Below are positions 45,686 through 54,387 of a stretch of DNA of 64,000 bases, piece by piece. Source of the DNA: Rhodovibrio salinarum DSM 9154 (GTDB lineage: Bacteria; Pseudomonadota; Alphaproteobacteria; Kiloniellales; Rhodovibrionaceae); NCBI RefSeq assembly GCF_000515255.1, contig NZ_KI911559.1:3228693-3292692 (forward strand), written 5' to 3'. The notes below the pieces were generated by a model. That model did no database searches and was not told the origin of the DNA. It was given only the letters and a program-made list of their open reading frames with translations. Every line of letters starts with the position of its first letter. Within the stretch, counting starts at the first letter, position 1. A program made the translations under genes and the position numbers.

Positions 45686-46162
45686 ATGCTGAAGAAATTC
45701 ATCATCGCGGCCGCTTTGACCCTCGCCGCCCTCGCGCCGGCAAGCGCGCACCACGAGGGGGAAGTGACCGCCAAGCACGGCATCAAGGTCAGCCACGGCT
45801 GGACCGTCGCCACCGCGTCGATGTCCGACGGCATCGAGGTCTACATGACCATGTGGAACGAAGGCGAGACGACCGACAAGCTGGTTGGGGCGGAATTGCC
45901 GTTCGCCGACGACGCCGTGATCCAGGCGCAGTCGATTTCCGAAGACGGCGAATTGGAGATGCGCGATCTCAAGGCCGTCAACCTGAAGCCGGGTCAGGCG
46001 ATCACGATGCACCCCCAGGGCGTGCACCTGGTGTTCAACAACGTTCAGCGGGTGCTGCGCGCCGGCGACAGCTTCCACGCGCATCTGGAATTCGCCAAAG
46101 CCGGCGAGGTCGAGGTCGAGATCACCGTCATGGCGCCGGATCACGCCAAGGAAATGATGTAG
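45686..46162 (+). CDS. PCu(A)C-like periplasmic metal chaperone family protein
   Basis: A signal peptide (FIIAAALTLAALAPASA) is cleaved before HHEGEVTAKHGIKVSHGW, leaving a His-rich mature N-terminus. The beta-barrel body follows the PCuAC/DUF461 layout (GIEVYMTMWNEGETTDKLVG, then LKAVNLKPGQAITMHPQGVH, then DSFHAHLEFAKAGEVEVEI). However, the copper ligands of the classical HxM-type site appear altered: where members have EIHEM this protein has VIQAQS, and where they have HLML it has HLVF. It may bind another metal. GGAAAGGA lies seven bases before the ATG. The upstream cobalamin riboswitch suggests a role linked to cobalt or B12. Confidence 0.8.
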   Translation: MLKKFIIAAALTLAALAPASAHHEGEVTAKHGIKVSHGWTVATASMSDGIEVYMTMWNEGETTDKLVGAELPFADDAVIQAQSISEDGELEMRDLKAVNLKPGQAITMHPQGVHLVFNNVQRVLRAGDSFHAHLEFAKAGEVEVEITVMAPDHAKEMM

Positions 46163-46218
46163 ACGTCTCTCCCGGACGCCGGGGCCTTCACGGCTCCGAG
46201 CGATGATCCGTTACCACC

Positions 46219-46262
46219 AAAAAAAACGGGGCGGCACCGATGGGGGCGGTGCCGCCCCGTTT
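46219..46262. terminator. Strong bidirectional terminator
   Basis: A 15-bp perfect stem (46224-46238 with 46248-46262) is preceded by eight A, which read as a T-run on the minus strand. It serves the convergent PCuAC-like and MetX-like genes, ideally for the minus strand. Confidence 0.9.
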
Positions 46263-46335
46263 GCGTTCAAGCGCCACGACGATCACAACGACGGCGGCGC
46301 GGCCGCAAACACGCCAGGTTCCTCGATGGGGCGCG

Positions 46336-47547
46336 CTATTCCCCAACCGTGCGGTTCAGGAAGTCGCGAATCTTCTCTGCCTGGCTCTGGATGTTCAGCA
46401 CCCCGTTCAGGTGTCCCCGATCGCCCGGGATCTGGGCACGCGCCACCGGTGTGCCGTCACTCTCGATCATCTGCTGTGTCTGATCCGCAAGACCGGGGAA
46501 GAACACCAGATCGCCCTGCGCCTGCAGCATCAGGGTCGGGGCGTCGATCGCCTTCAGACCCGCTTCAGGCGTCTCGGCATCGCCGGCGATGAACAGCTGG
46601 TTTGCTTTGACCAGATAAAGGAAGTGATTGGCGTCGGCGGATGACGCGCGGTCCTTGGCCACCTTGTCCAGGGCGGCTTCGACCGCATAGCGATTGTCGA
46701 ACGACTTCGCAGGGTCCGCGTCCTTGGCCGCCCACTTACGTCCAAAGGCTTTCTGCGCCCAGGGCCAGTTCTGGGCGTGCAGGGTCACCGTCTTGAGCGC
46801 GGCGGCCAGACCCGCCTTCGGCCGGTCGCCGCCGTAGTAGTCGCCACCGTTCCAATTCGGATCGAGCCGGATCGGCTGCGCCCAGATATCGAGCCAGCCG
46901 ATCAGGAAGGGGTCGGCGAAACCGTTGCCGATCACTGGAATCACCCGCTCCACCATGTCGGGGTAACGCGCCGCCCAATCGTACGCTTGGAGCGCCCCCA
47001 TCGACGCGCCCATGACCGCATGCACCTTCTCGATCCCGAGATTGGCGAGCAGGCGCCTTTGGACGCGCACGAAGTCCCCGATCTCCACGATCGGGAAGTC
47101 CATGCCGTAGGGCTCGCCTGTCTCTGGATTGATGCTGGCGGGCCCGGTGGTGACCACCTGCGCGCTGCCGACGTTCAGGTTCACGAGCGAGTCGACCGAG
47201 ATCACATAGTACTTGTCGGTATCGATCGGCTTGCCGCTCCCGATGATGCTGTCCCAGTAGCCGCGCGCGCCCTCCTCGCTATAGCGTCCGGCAGCGTGGC
47301 TGGTGCCGGAGAAGAAGTGCGGGATGACGATGACGTTGTCCCGCGCCTCATTAAGGCTGCCATAAGCCTCCCACCCGACACGCACCTCGGGAATCGGCGC
47401 GCCGTTGACGGTGGTGTAGTCCTTCATCGTGAAGGTCTTCTTCTCCACGATCGGCTCGTAGGCTGCCGCCGGCGTACCTCCGGCAACGATCGCGGCCAGC
47501 ATGCTCGCCATGGCAACGCCGCACGTAACGCGAGCGGAAGTCAGCAT
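46336..47547 (-). CDS. Exported MetX-like alpha/beta-hydrolase (putative esterase)
   Basis: The fold and signatures are those of homoserine O-acetyltransferase (MetX): HFFSGTSHAAGRY (oxyanion region), the nucleophile elbow VMGASMGALQAYDW (Ser182), and the C-terminal GDRGHLNGVLN with the catalytic histidine. However, it has a signal peptide (VTCGVAMASMLAAIVAGGTP, cut near AAA), so it acts in the periplasm, where acetyl-CoA is absent. It is therefore better seen as an E22-type MetX-like esterase. AGGGAGG lies before the ATG. Two small membrane protein genes lie directly upstream on the same strand, probably in one transcript; a terminator follows. Confidence 0.87.
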   Translation of the reverse strand: MLTSARVTCGVAMASMLAAIVAGGTPAAAYEPIVEKKTFTMKDYTTVNGAPIPEVRVGWEAYGSLNEARDNVIVIPHFFSGTSHAAGRYSEEGARGYWDSIIGSGKPIDTDKYYVISVDSLVNLNVGSAQVVTTGPASINPETGEPYGMDFPIVEIGDFVRVQRRLLANLGIEKVHAVMGASMGALQAYDWAARYPDMVERVIPVIGNGFADPFLIGWLDIWAQPIRLDPNWNGGDYYGGDRPKAGLAAALKTVTLHAQNWPWAQKAFGRKWAAKDADPAKSFDNRYAVEAALDKVAKDRASSADANHFLYLVKANQLFIAGDAETPEAGLKAIDAPTLMLQAQGDLVFFPGLADQTQQMIESDGTPVARAQIPGDRGHLNGVLNIQSQAEKIRDFLNRTVGE

Positions 47548-47616
47548 ATTCGCCTCCCTGAATGGCGATGGGCGCGCCGTTAGACCCCGGCACGTCGTCC
47601 ACCCGACATCCTTGGA

Positions 47617-47763
47617 TCAGGATGCCGGCGGCTGCTCGTCCTGTGCCGGCGGGTCGACGTCTTCGCGTTGGGCACGGCGGACGGAGATCACCTGCCAGAT
47701 TCCAAATGCCAGCGCGGCACCGGAAAACAGCAGTTCGAACAGGATACCGTAGATCGATGTCAT
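47617..47763 (-). CDS. Small single-pass membrane protein
   Basis: A 48-codon gene found by reading the reverse strand. It starts MTSIYGILFELLFSGAALAF, continues GIWQVISVRRAQREDVDPPA and ends with a short Pro/Gln-rich tail. One membrane helix (about 5-27), then an RR basic patch, then an acidic tail gives an N-out, C-in topology. It sits 27 bases after the 144-residue membrane protein and 69 before the MetX-like gene, so it likely belongs to that operon. I do not recognise a family. Confidence 0.62.
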   Translation of the reverse strand: MTSIYGILFELLFSGAALAFGIWQVISVRRAQREDVDPPAQDEQPPAS

Positions 47764-47790
47764 CTTGAGATACCTAGGGAAACCGATGGG

Positions 47791-48225
47791 TCAGGCGACG
47801 TGGCGCCGGTCCGGCGCGGGGTCCGGATCACCCTCGGCAGGTGCCGTTCCAGCCGGCGTCGCCGCAACCGCCGCCTCCGGCTCGGCGAAACGGTACCGAC
47901 TGTGCCACCACATCCAGGCCCCATAGCCGCCCAGCAGCATCAAGAAACCGACCAGATCGACAATCGTGAAGATCTCCCCGCCAAGCACGACGTAGAAGAA
48001 CACCGCCTTGAGAGCGACAAACACCAGCGCGGCAACGATAAGTGGTGGCATCGCATCGCCCAGGATCGCGATCGAGGAATAGGGGTCGCGGCGTTGCGGC
48101 GTATCGTCGTCCGCCGCGTAACCAAGCGCCACGCGCTCCGCCCGCACGGCTTGGCGCCGGCGCCAGCCCGTGATCAGAAAGGCAACCGCGATCACGGCAA
48201 GCACAAGACCGATCCAGTGGGCCAT
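47791..48225 (-). CDS. Membrane protein of unknown function, three predicted helices
   Basis: The 144-residue protein has predicted helices at about 5-22, 60-80 and 86-107, with a hydrophilic linker (RRRQAVRAERVALGYAADDD) and a Pro/Ala-rich C-terminal tail. No family was recognised. It is the first gene of the likely three-gene unit ending in the MetX-like esterase. Confidence 0.68.
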   Translation of the reverse strand: MAHWIGLVLAVIAVAFLITGWRRRQAVRAERVALGYAADDDTPQRRDPYSSIAILGDAMPPLIVAALVFVALKAVFFYVVLGGEIFTIVDLVGFLMLLGGYGAWMWWHSRYRFAEPEAAVAATPAGTAPAEGDPDPAPDRRHVA

Positions 48226-48504
48226 GGCATCCCTCCCAGTTCTGCTGACTTAATCAGCACTGCCCGCGACGCGCTGGACCATTCCGATGGCCGTCTCTAC
48301 TCAGCGGCGCGAAACGAACGATCAGTCTTCAAGTGGTAAAGACGATAGAACGCTCCGCAGGGCGCGATCAACCAATATGCCCATACACGTCAGACGCGGT
48401 GAAATAGCGCGTGCGACTGCGCCAATCGCGGTTGACGCTTGGCATGGCCCACAAAGCCATCGACACTACTCAGATGATCCTGCCACGGCCGGGGGCTTCC
48501 CGCC

Positions 48505-49236
48505 ATGACGCGCGGCCACACCGATCCGACCCGGACGGACGACGTCGAGGGGCGCCCAGACGGGAGTGCCCACGCGGGCCCGGAGGTCTGGGACGCCAAC
48601 GCCCGTGCCTGGACCCGCGCAGTACGCGAACAGCGGATCGCCAGCCGCGCTGCCGGCACGGATGCCACCCTATTGACCACGCTGACACGCCTGGCGCCTG
48701 GCCGGCTGCTCGACGCCGGGTGCGGCGAAGGCTGGCTGATCCGCGCGCTGCGCCAGCATATGCCCAACTGCTGGGCCCTCGGCATCGACGGGGCGCCGGC
48801 CCTGATCGTCGCAGCCCGGGCAGCCGATCCAAACGGCTGCTACCATCTCCTGACCTACGATGCCCTGGCCGCCCAAGACTGGCGTGCGGACCCGGTACTG
48901 GCTGAACGGCTGGCCGATCCAGTGGATGTCGTGGTCTTCAACTACGCGCTGTTCGACCGCGATATCCGCCCGACGCTGCGCGCGGCGCGTGCGCTGCTCG
49001 CCCCGGGCGGGGCGGTGGTGATCCAGACCTTGCCGCCCTGCGCCTCCGGTGCCGAGGGCTGGCGAACGGAAGAGTTCACGGAATTTGGCGAAGCATCCTG
49101 GGTGCCCATGACCTGGTACGCGCGCTCGCGCGCCGCCTGGGAATCCGCCCTGGCGGACGCCGGCCTCGTATCCCGAACCGAGCAGGCACCCACCCCGGAT
49201 GCCCTGTCGCTACTCTTGGTCGCCCAGGCCATGTGA
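48505..49236 (+). CDS. Class I SAM-dependent methyltransferase
   Basis: Motif I is clear: LLDAGCGEGWLIRALRQ, with a following acidic residue in ALGIDGAPALIVAA, and DVVVFNYALFDRDI (motif IV region) and LLAPGGAVVIQTL (motif V-VI). The 243-residue size fits one Rossmann-like domain with a short disordered N-terminus. The acceptor cannot be inferred. It stands alone on the plus strand, convergent with thiE. Confidence 0.85.
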   Translation: MTRGHTDPTRTDDVEGRPDGSAHAGPEVWDANARAWTRAVREQRIASRAAGTDATLLTTLTRLAPGRLLDAGCGEGWLIRALRQHMPNCWALGIDGAPALIVAARAADPNGCYHLLTYDALAAQDWRADPVLAERLADPVDVVVFNYALFDRDIRPTLRAARALLAPGGAVVIQTLPPCASGAEGWRTEEFTEFGEASWVPMTWYARSRAAWESALADAGLVSRTEQAPTPDALSLLLVAQAM

Positions 49237-49290
49237 GCGGCCCATGTAAGCGTCGGCGGTCTCCGGATCAGTCCCTGCGCGCGCCCCGCG

Positions 49291-49923
49291 CTACGCCAGG
49301 AACCCGGCGCGCAGGTTTCGCGCTGCCAGCCTGGGATCGTCCGCCGCGCAGATGGCGGAGACAACCGCGATGCCCTCGATGCCCGTCCCGCGCAATTGCC
49401 CGAGGTTCGTTTGGTTGATGCCGCCGATCGCCACGGCGGGCAGACCGACCCGACGGCGCAACTTGGCCGCGAAATCCGGGCCGATCGCCTCGCCCGCATC
49501 CGCCTTGGTGCCGGTCGGGAAAACGCTGCCGATGCCGACATAGTCGACGATATCGGGGTTGGCCGTATCCGCCTCCACGCGGTCGGAGACGGACAGGCCG
49601 ATCAGCATATCTTCGCCAACCAACCGGCGGGCGATCGAGGCAGGCATGTCGTCCTGCCCGAGATGCACCCCAGCCGCCCCGGCCGCGAGCGCGACGTCGA
49701 TCCGGTCGTTGACGATCAAAGGCACGCCGCGCGGCTCCAACAGCGCCTTCAGCCGCAACGCATGCTCCAGCAGCACACGGGTATCGGCATCCTTCTCGCG
49801 CAGTTGCACGACCGTCACCCCACCCTCGATCGCGGCGAGCACGACCTCTTCGAACGGGCGCTTGCCGGTATCAGCCGCCCCCATGACGAGGTAGAGGCTC
49901 AAGTCGGGCAGCGTTCGGCTCAT
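49291..49923 (-). CDS. thiE: Thiamine phosphate synthase
   Basis: The start at 49923 overlaps the thiM stop as ATGA and gives a 210-residue TIM-barrel protein; the longer frame is an artefact. ThiE motifs are present: GGVTVVQLREKDADTR, LIVNDRIDVALAAGAAGVHL, GQDDMP, VGIGSVFPTGTKADA and AIGGI. It joins HMP-pyrophosphate and THZ-phosphate to make thiamine phosphate. The thiM-thiE pair without thiC or thiG here points to thiamine salvage. Confidence 0.92.
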   Translation of the reverse strand: MSRTLPDLSLYLVMGAADTGKRPFEEVVLAAIEGGVTVVQLREKDADTRVLLEHALRLKALLEPRGVPLIVNDRIDVALAAGAAGVHLGQDDMPASIARRLVGEDMLIGLSVSDRVEADTANPDIVDYVGIGSVFPTGTKADAGEAIGPDFAAKLRRRVGLPAVAIGGINQTNLGQLRGTGIEGIAVVSAICAADDPRLAARNLRAGFLA

Positions 49924-50726
49924 TGGTCGATACTCGCCATCTCGTTCAAGGTTTCGCTGTCCAGCTGGGTGAAGGCATCCAGCATGCGCATGCGCAAGCT
50001 TCCGGGGCCGTGGGCGTGCTGCGCGGCCAGTTCGCCCGCCACCCCATAGATCGCGATCGCATGCGCGCTCGCGCGTAGCGGCTCCGTGCCGACACCGATA
50101 CATGCGCCCACCAGGCCCGACAGCGCGCAGCCCATGGCGGTGATCTGCGCCATCTCGGGCACACCGTTGGCGACCGCGATCACCCGGCTGCCATCGGTGA
50201 TGTAGTCGACCGAGCCGGTCACCGCGACGATCGCCTGGCTGGCCTGCGCCAGATCGCGCGCGGCATCCAGCGCCTCGGCCGAATCGATCGAGGAATCCAC
50301 GCCCCGCGTCGCGCCGGCACTGGCCGCGTTGGCCAGCGCCACGATTTCCGACCCGTTGCCGCGGATCACGGTCGGCTGCTGCGCGGTCAGGCGCGCGGCC
50401 ACCTCGTTGCGGTAGCGCGTCGCCCCCACCCCGACCGGGTCGAGCACCCAGGGCGTGCCGAGCTCGCTCGCCTTAGCAGCGGCCTGCTCCATCGAGTCCA
50501 CCCAACCGGCGTCCAGCGTCCCGATGTTGATCACCAGCGCGTTCGCCGCCGCCACGACTTCGTCGATCTCCTCGCGCGCGTGCGCCATCACCGGCGAAGC
50601 GCCGACGGCGAGCAGGACGTTCGCGCTCAGGTCCATGGCGACGAGGTTGGTGATCGAATGCACAAGCGGGTTGCGCGTGCGCACCTCGGCCAGCGTGTCG
50701 CAAACGCGCGGCGTGGGCTCGCTCAT
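49920..50726 (-). CDS. thiM: Hydroxyethylthiazole kinase
   Basis: The 268-residue ribokinase-like protein has NVLLAVGASPVMAHA, ALVINIGTLDAGWVDSM, PWVLDPVGVGATRYRNEV and VIRGNGSEI, followed by VTGSVDYITDGSRV and the nucleotide-site AMGCALSGLVGACIG with the characteristic cysteine. It phosphorylates 4-methyl-5-(2-hydroxyethyl)thiazole from salvage. It overlaps thiE by four bases. I looked for a TPP riboswitch upstream and saw no CUGAGA element. Confidence 0.92.
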   Translation of the reverse strand: MSEPTPRVCDTLAEVRTRNPLVHSITNLVAMDLSANVLLAVGASPVMAHAREEIDEVVAAANALVINIGTLDAGWVDSMEQAAAKASELGTPWVLDPVGVGATRYRNEVAARLTAQQPTVIRGNGSEIVALANAASAGATRGVDSSIDSAEALDAARDLAQASQAIVAVTGSVDYITDGSRVIAVANGVPEMAQITAMGCALSGLVGACIGVGTEPLRASAHAIAIYGVAGELAAQHAHGPGSLRMRMLDAFTQLDSETLNEMASIDQ

Positions 50727-50914
50727 CGGCTCTCGTGTCTCTCACTTGTCGGTTAACGCTTTTGCCAGGCGGCGGCGCAAACCATCGCACAGCAGCCGCC
50801 CGGGTCAAGCCACGCAGACGCGCGCTTGGTCCCTTGCACCCGGCCCGTTGCTCCCGGCCGGTCCGCCGGGCTATCACGCCCTGACGACCGCGTGAGCCAG
50901 GAGATCGTTCCCAG

Positions 50915-51601
50915 ATGCCGCACCAGCCGACCGACACCGCCCGCACCACCGCGCGCATCCTGATGGAGATCGGCGCGGTGCTGTTCCGCCCGGACGACCC
51001 GTTCACCTTCACCAGCGGCCGCAAGTCGCCGGTCTACGTCGATTGCCGCAAGATCATCTCCTATCCGCGCGCACGGGCGAAGCTGATGGAGATGGCCGTC
51101 CAGCAGGTGTCGGACGCAGCGGGCTACGAAGCATTCGACGCCGTCGCGGGTGGCGAGACCGCCGGTATCCCGTTTTCCGCCTGGCTGGCCGAGCGGCTGG
51201 GCCTGCCGATGGTCTACGTCCGCAAGAAGCCGAAGGGATTCGGCCGCAACGCCCAGATCGAGGGCGACCTGGCCGAGGGCGCGCGCGTGCTGCTGATGGA
51301 GGATCTGGCGACCGATGGGGGGTCCAAGCTGAACTTCGTCGACGCGCTGGAAACCGCCGGGGCTGAGGTGCGTCACGCCTTCGTGGTCTTCCACTACGGT
51401 ATCTTCCCCGAAGGCATCGCGCAGCTCGACAAACGCGGGGTGCAGCTACACGCGCTCGCCACTTGGTGGGACGCGCTCGCGGTCGCGGAAGAAGATGCCT
51501 ACCTGGATGCGGCCGGGATCGCCGTCGTCGAGCAGTTCCTGCACGCCCCCAACGACTGGTCCGCTGCCCACGGCGGCAAGACCAGCGCGGATGTAACGTA
51601 A
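50915..51601 (+). CDS. pyrE: Orotate phosphoribosyltransferase
   Basis: The 228-residue product has [20 protein letters not shown] near the N-terminus and the PRPP-binding loop [14 protein letters not shown], with [11 protein letters not shown] and an [17 protein letters not shown] block that fit OPRTases. It makes orotidine monophosphate in de novo pyrimidine synthesis. It is divergent from thiM with about 190 bases between. Confidence 0.93.
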   Translation: MPHQPTDTARTTARILMEIGAVLFRPDDPFTFTSGRKSPVYVDCRKIISYPRARAKLMEMAVQQVSDAAGYEAFDAVAGGETAGIPFSAWLAERLGLPMVYVRKKPKGFGRNAQIEGDLAEGARVLLMEDLATDGGSKLNFVDALETAGAEVRHAFVVFHYGIFPEGIAQLDKRGVQLHALATWWDALAVAEEDAYLDAAGIAVVEQFLHAPNDWSAAHGGKTSADVT

Positions 51602-51694
51602 GGGGTAAGGCGCTACCAAACGCCTGACGTGCCCGGCCACCTGCGTTAGGCTGTCCCACGTGCTTACCACTCCGAAGCTCGCGAGGGCCCCGTC

Positions 51695-53431
51695 ATACGC
51701 CGCCTGGTCTCGCTCACCCTGCGTTATCTCGCCCTAATCGGGCTGCTCACGCTCGCCGCCTGCGACACCGGCACGGGCGATGCCAACCAGCAGGCTGGCG
51801 GTCCTGACCAGCGTACGCTCACGATCGCGATCTCGCAGTTCCCCTCGACCTGGCATCCGATGCTCGATGCCATGCTGGCGAAAAGCTACCTGCACGGTCT
51901 GGCCCGCCGGCCGGTCGTTGCCTACGGCCCGGATTGGGAGCTTCAGTGCATGCTGTGCACCGAACTGCCCACGCTGGAAAACGGTCTGGCCGAACGCGAG
52001 GAGCTGCCGAACGGCGACACCGGGATCGCGGTCACCTACACGCTGAAAGAAGGTTTGAGCTGGGCCGACGGCGAGCCGGTGACCAGCGCCGACATCCGGT
52101 ACGCCTGGCAGGTCGGCAAGCACCCCAAGACCGGCGTCGTCTCGCAGCAGATCTACGCGCGTATCCGCGATATCGAGATCGTCAATGACCGCACCTTCGT
52201 CGTGCACATCGACCGGGTCACTTACGACTACAACGCCACCGTCCCAACGCCCCTGCCCCGCCACATCGACCGCGCGGCGTTCGCGCAGGACCCGGCACAG
52301 TACCGCAACCAGAACGCCTTCGACCGCGACCCGACCGATCCCGGGCTCTACCTGGGACCGTACAGGATGGTCTCGGTCCAGCGCGGCGTGCGCGCGGTCT
52401 ATGAACGCAACCCGCACTGGCCCGGCAAGAAACCGGAATTCGACCGGATCATCGTGCGCGCGATCCAGAACACCGCGGCGATGGAAGCCAACCTTCTGTC
52501 CGGCACGGTCGACATGATCGCGGGCGAAACCGGCATGTCGATCGACCAGGTGCTGGCGCTGGAGACGCGCCATCCCGAACGCCTCCAGTACAAGTACCAG
52601 GCGGGTCTGGTCTACGAGCACATCGAGTTCAATCTGGAGAACCCGATCGTCGGCGACCGGCGGGTGCGTCGCGCACTCGCCTATGGGGCCAACCGGCAGG
52701 CGATCTCCGAACAGCTGTTCGACGGCAAACAGCCGGTGGCCCTGCACAACGTCAACCCGCGCGACCCCGGCTTCACCGACGACGTCCAGCGCTACCCCTA
52801 CGATCCCGAGCGGGCGCGGGCGCTGCTCGACGCGGCGGGCTGGACCAACGACGAACCGGGCCAGACCCGAACCGACGCGAACGGCAAGCCGTTGCGCCTG
52901 ACCATCATGACCACCGCCGGCAACCGCACCCGCGAGCTGGTGCAGCAGGTGCTGCAGAGCGACTGGGACCGGATCGGCGTCGACCTGCAGATCGTCAACG
53001 AGCCGCCGCGGGTGTTCTTCGGCCAGACCGTCTCGGGGCGCGATTGGGATCACATGGCGATGTTCGCCTGGCTGTCCGCGCCGGAGAGCGTGCCGCGCTC
53101 GACCCTGCACTCCGAGCAGATCCCCGAAAAGGGCGAGGTCGGCGGCCAGAACTACAAGGGCTATGCCAACCCGCGGGTCGACGCGCTGATCGACCGAATG
53201 GAACGCGAGCTGGACGATGAAAAGCGCGTGGACCTTTGGCACCAACTGCTCAAGATCTACGCCCGCGACCTGCCCACCCTGCCGCTCTACTGGCGGGCAC
53301 AGGCCTTCGTCCTGCCGCGCTGGCTGACCGGCGTGGAACCGACCGGGCATCAGTACACCACCACCCTGTGGGTCGAGGACTGGGGCGTGCGCGATCCGGA
53401 CGCTACAGATCAAAGCGACGGGGGCGGCTAG
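51695..53431 (+). CDS. Oligopeptide/dipeptide ABC transporter substrate-binding lipoprotein
   Basis: The body is a family-5 binding protein (LTIAISQFPSTWHPMLDAML, then GLSWADGEPVTSADIRYAWQ, RDIEIVNDRTFVVH and RRALAYGANRQAI). The ATG at 51860 would cut off its N-terminus. Reading upstream, the frame is open to a stop near 51646, and a near-perfect lipoprotein signal (RRLVSLTLRYLALIGLLTLA then AC, lipobox LAAC) starts at ATA (51695) with GAGGG seven bases upstream. There is no ATG, GTG or TTG for it; CTG at 51704 is the other option. A rare start, or an ATG-to-ATA mutation, is inferred. Two permease genes follow; no ATPase. Confidence 0.82.
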   Translation: MRRLVSLTLRYLALIGLLTLAACDTGTGDANQQAGGPDQRTLTIAISQFPSTWHPMLDAMLAKSYLHGLARRPVVAYGPDWELQCMLCTELPTLENGLAEREELPNGDTGIAVTYTLKEGLSWADGEPVTSADIRYAWQVGKHPKTGVVSQQIYARIRDIEIVNDRTFVVHIDRVTYDYNATVPTPLPRHIDRAAFAQDPAQYRNQNAFDRDPTDPGLYLGPYRMVSVQRGVRAVYERNPHWPGKKPEFDRIIVRAIQNTAAMEANLLSGTVDMIAGETGMSIDQVLALETRHPERLQYKYQAGLVYEHIEFNLENPIVGDRRVRRALAYGANRQAISEQLFDGKQPVALHNVNPRDPGFTDDVQRYPYDPERARALLDAAGWTNDEPGQTRTDANGKPLRLTIMTTAGNRTRELVQQVLQSDWDRIGVDLQIVNEPPRVFFGQTVSGRDWDHMAMFAWLSAPESVPRSTLHSEQIPEKGEVGGQNYKGYANPRVDALIDRMERELDDEKRVDLWHQLLKIYARDLPTLPLYWRAQAFVLPRWLTGVEPTGHQYTTTLWVEDWGVRDPDATDQSDGGG

Positions 53432-53433
53432 CC

Positions 53434-54387
53434 ATGCTGAGCTACATCGTCCAGCGGCTGGTGCAGACCGCGCTCGTGCTGTTCGTCATGTCGTTCATCA
53501 TCTACGCGATGATCGGTCTGATGCCGGGCGATCCGATCGACCTGATGGTGCAGGCCGATCCGGACCTGACGGCGGCGGACCAGCAGCGGCTGAAGGCGCT
53601 GTACGGCCTCGACCAGCCGTTGACCACGCGCTACTGGAACTGGCTGACCGCCGCGCTGCAAGGCGATTTCGGCTATTCCCGCCTGTTCGCGCAGCCGGTA
53701 CTGGATGTCCTGTGGCCACGGCTGGGCAATACGATCGTCCTGATCGGCTGCGCCTTCCTGCTGTCGCTCGTGATCGCCCTGCCGGCCGGGATCGCCGCGG
53801 CGACACGCCCGCGCAGCCTGCTCGACAACGCGGTCAACCTGGGCGCCTTCGCCGGCATCTCGGTGCCGCCCTTCTGGCTCGCGATCCTGCTCATCATCCT
53901 GTTCGCGGTCACGCTGGAGTGGTTTCCCGCCGGCGGCATGACCGACCCCGGGGAAGGCGGCCTGCTGGACCAGTTGCACCACCTGGCGCTGCCGGTGATC
54001 GCGCTGACGCTGGCGCGCGTGGGCGGGATCATCCGCTACGTCCGCGCCGCGATGATGGAAGCGTTGCGGCAGGACTACATCCGCACCGCCCGGGCGAAGG
54101 GACTGAGCCGCCGGCGCGTGCTGATCTCCCACGCCCTGCGCAACGCGATGATCCCGGTGGTGACGATTCTGGCACTCGACATGGGCATGCTGGTCTCGGG
54201 CGCGCTGATCACCGAGACGATCTTCGGCTGGCTCGGCATGGGCAAGACGGTCTACGACGCCGTGCTTGGCAACGACTACAATCTGGCGCTGATGGGCCTG
54301 CTGTTCGCCACCGCACTCACCCTGCTCGCCAACCTGGCAGCCGACCTGGCCTACGCCTGGCTGGACCCGAGGATCAGCTATGACTGA
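53434..54387 (+). CDS. DppB-type ABC transporter permease
   Basis: The start at 53434 is the natural one, two bases after the binding-protein stop; the longer frame runs through the previous gene. The 317-residue protein opens MLSYIVQRLVQTALVLFVMS, has LKALYGLDQPLTTRYWNWL, and the permease EAA loop in RTARAKGLSRRRVLISHALR (about residues 224-243). It is the first permease of a dipeptide/oligopeptide-type importer. Confidence 0.9.
   Translation: MLSYIVQRLVQTALVLFVMSFIIYAMIGLMPGDPIDLMVQADPDLTAADQQRLKALYGLDQPLTTRYWNWLTAALQGDFGYSRLFAQPVLDVLWPRLGNTIVLIGCAFLLSLVIALPAGIAAATRPRSLLDNAVNLGAFAGISVPPFWLAILLIILFAVTLEWFPAGGMTDPGEGGLLDQLHHLALPVIALTLARVGGIIRYVRAAMMEALRQDYIRTARAKGLSRRRVLISHALRNAMIPVVTILALDMGMLVSGALITETIFGWLGMGKTVYDAVLGNDYNLALMGLLFATALTLLANLAADLAYAWLDPRISYD

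Noticed and set aside
50727-50914. A TPP riboswitch before thiM
   Set aside because: The CUGAGA core and its partner elements are absent from the upstream region.
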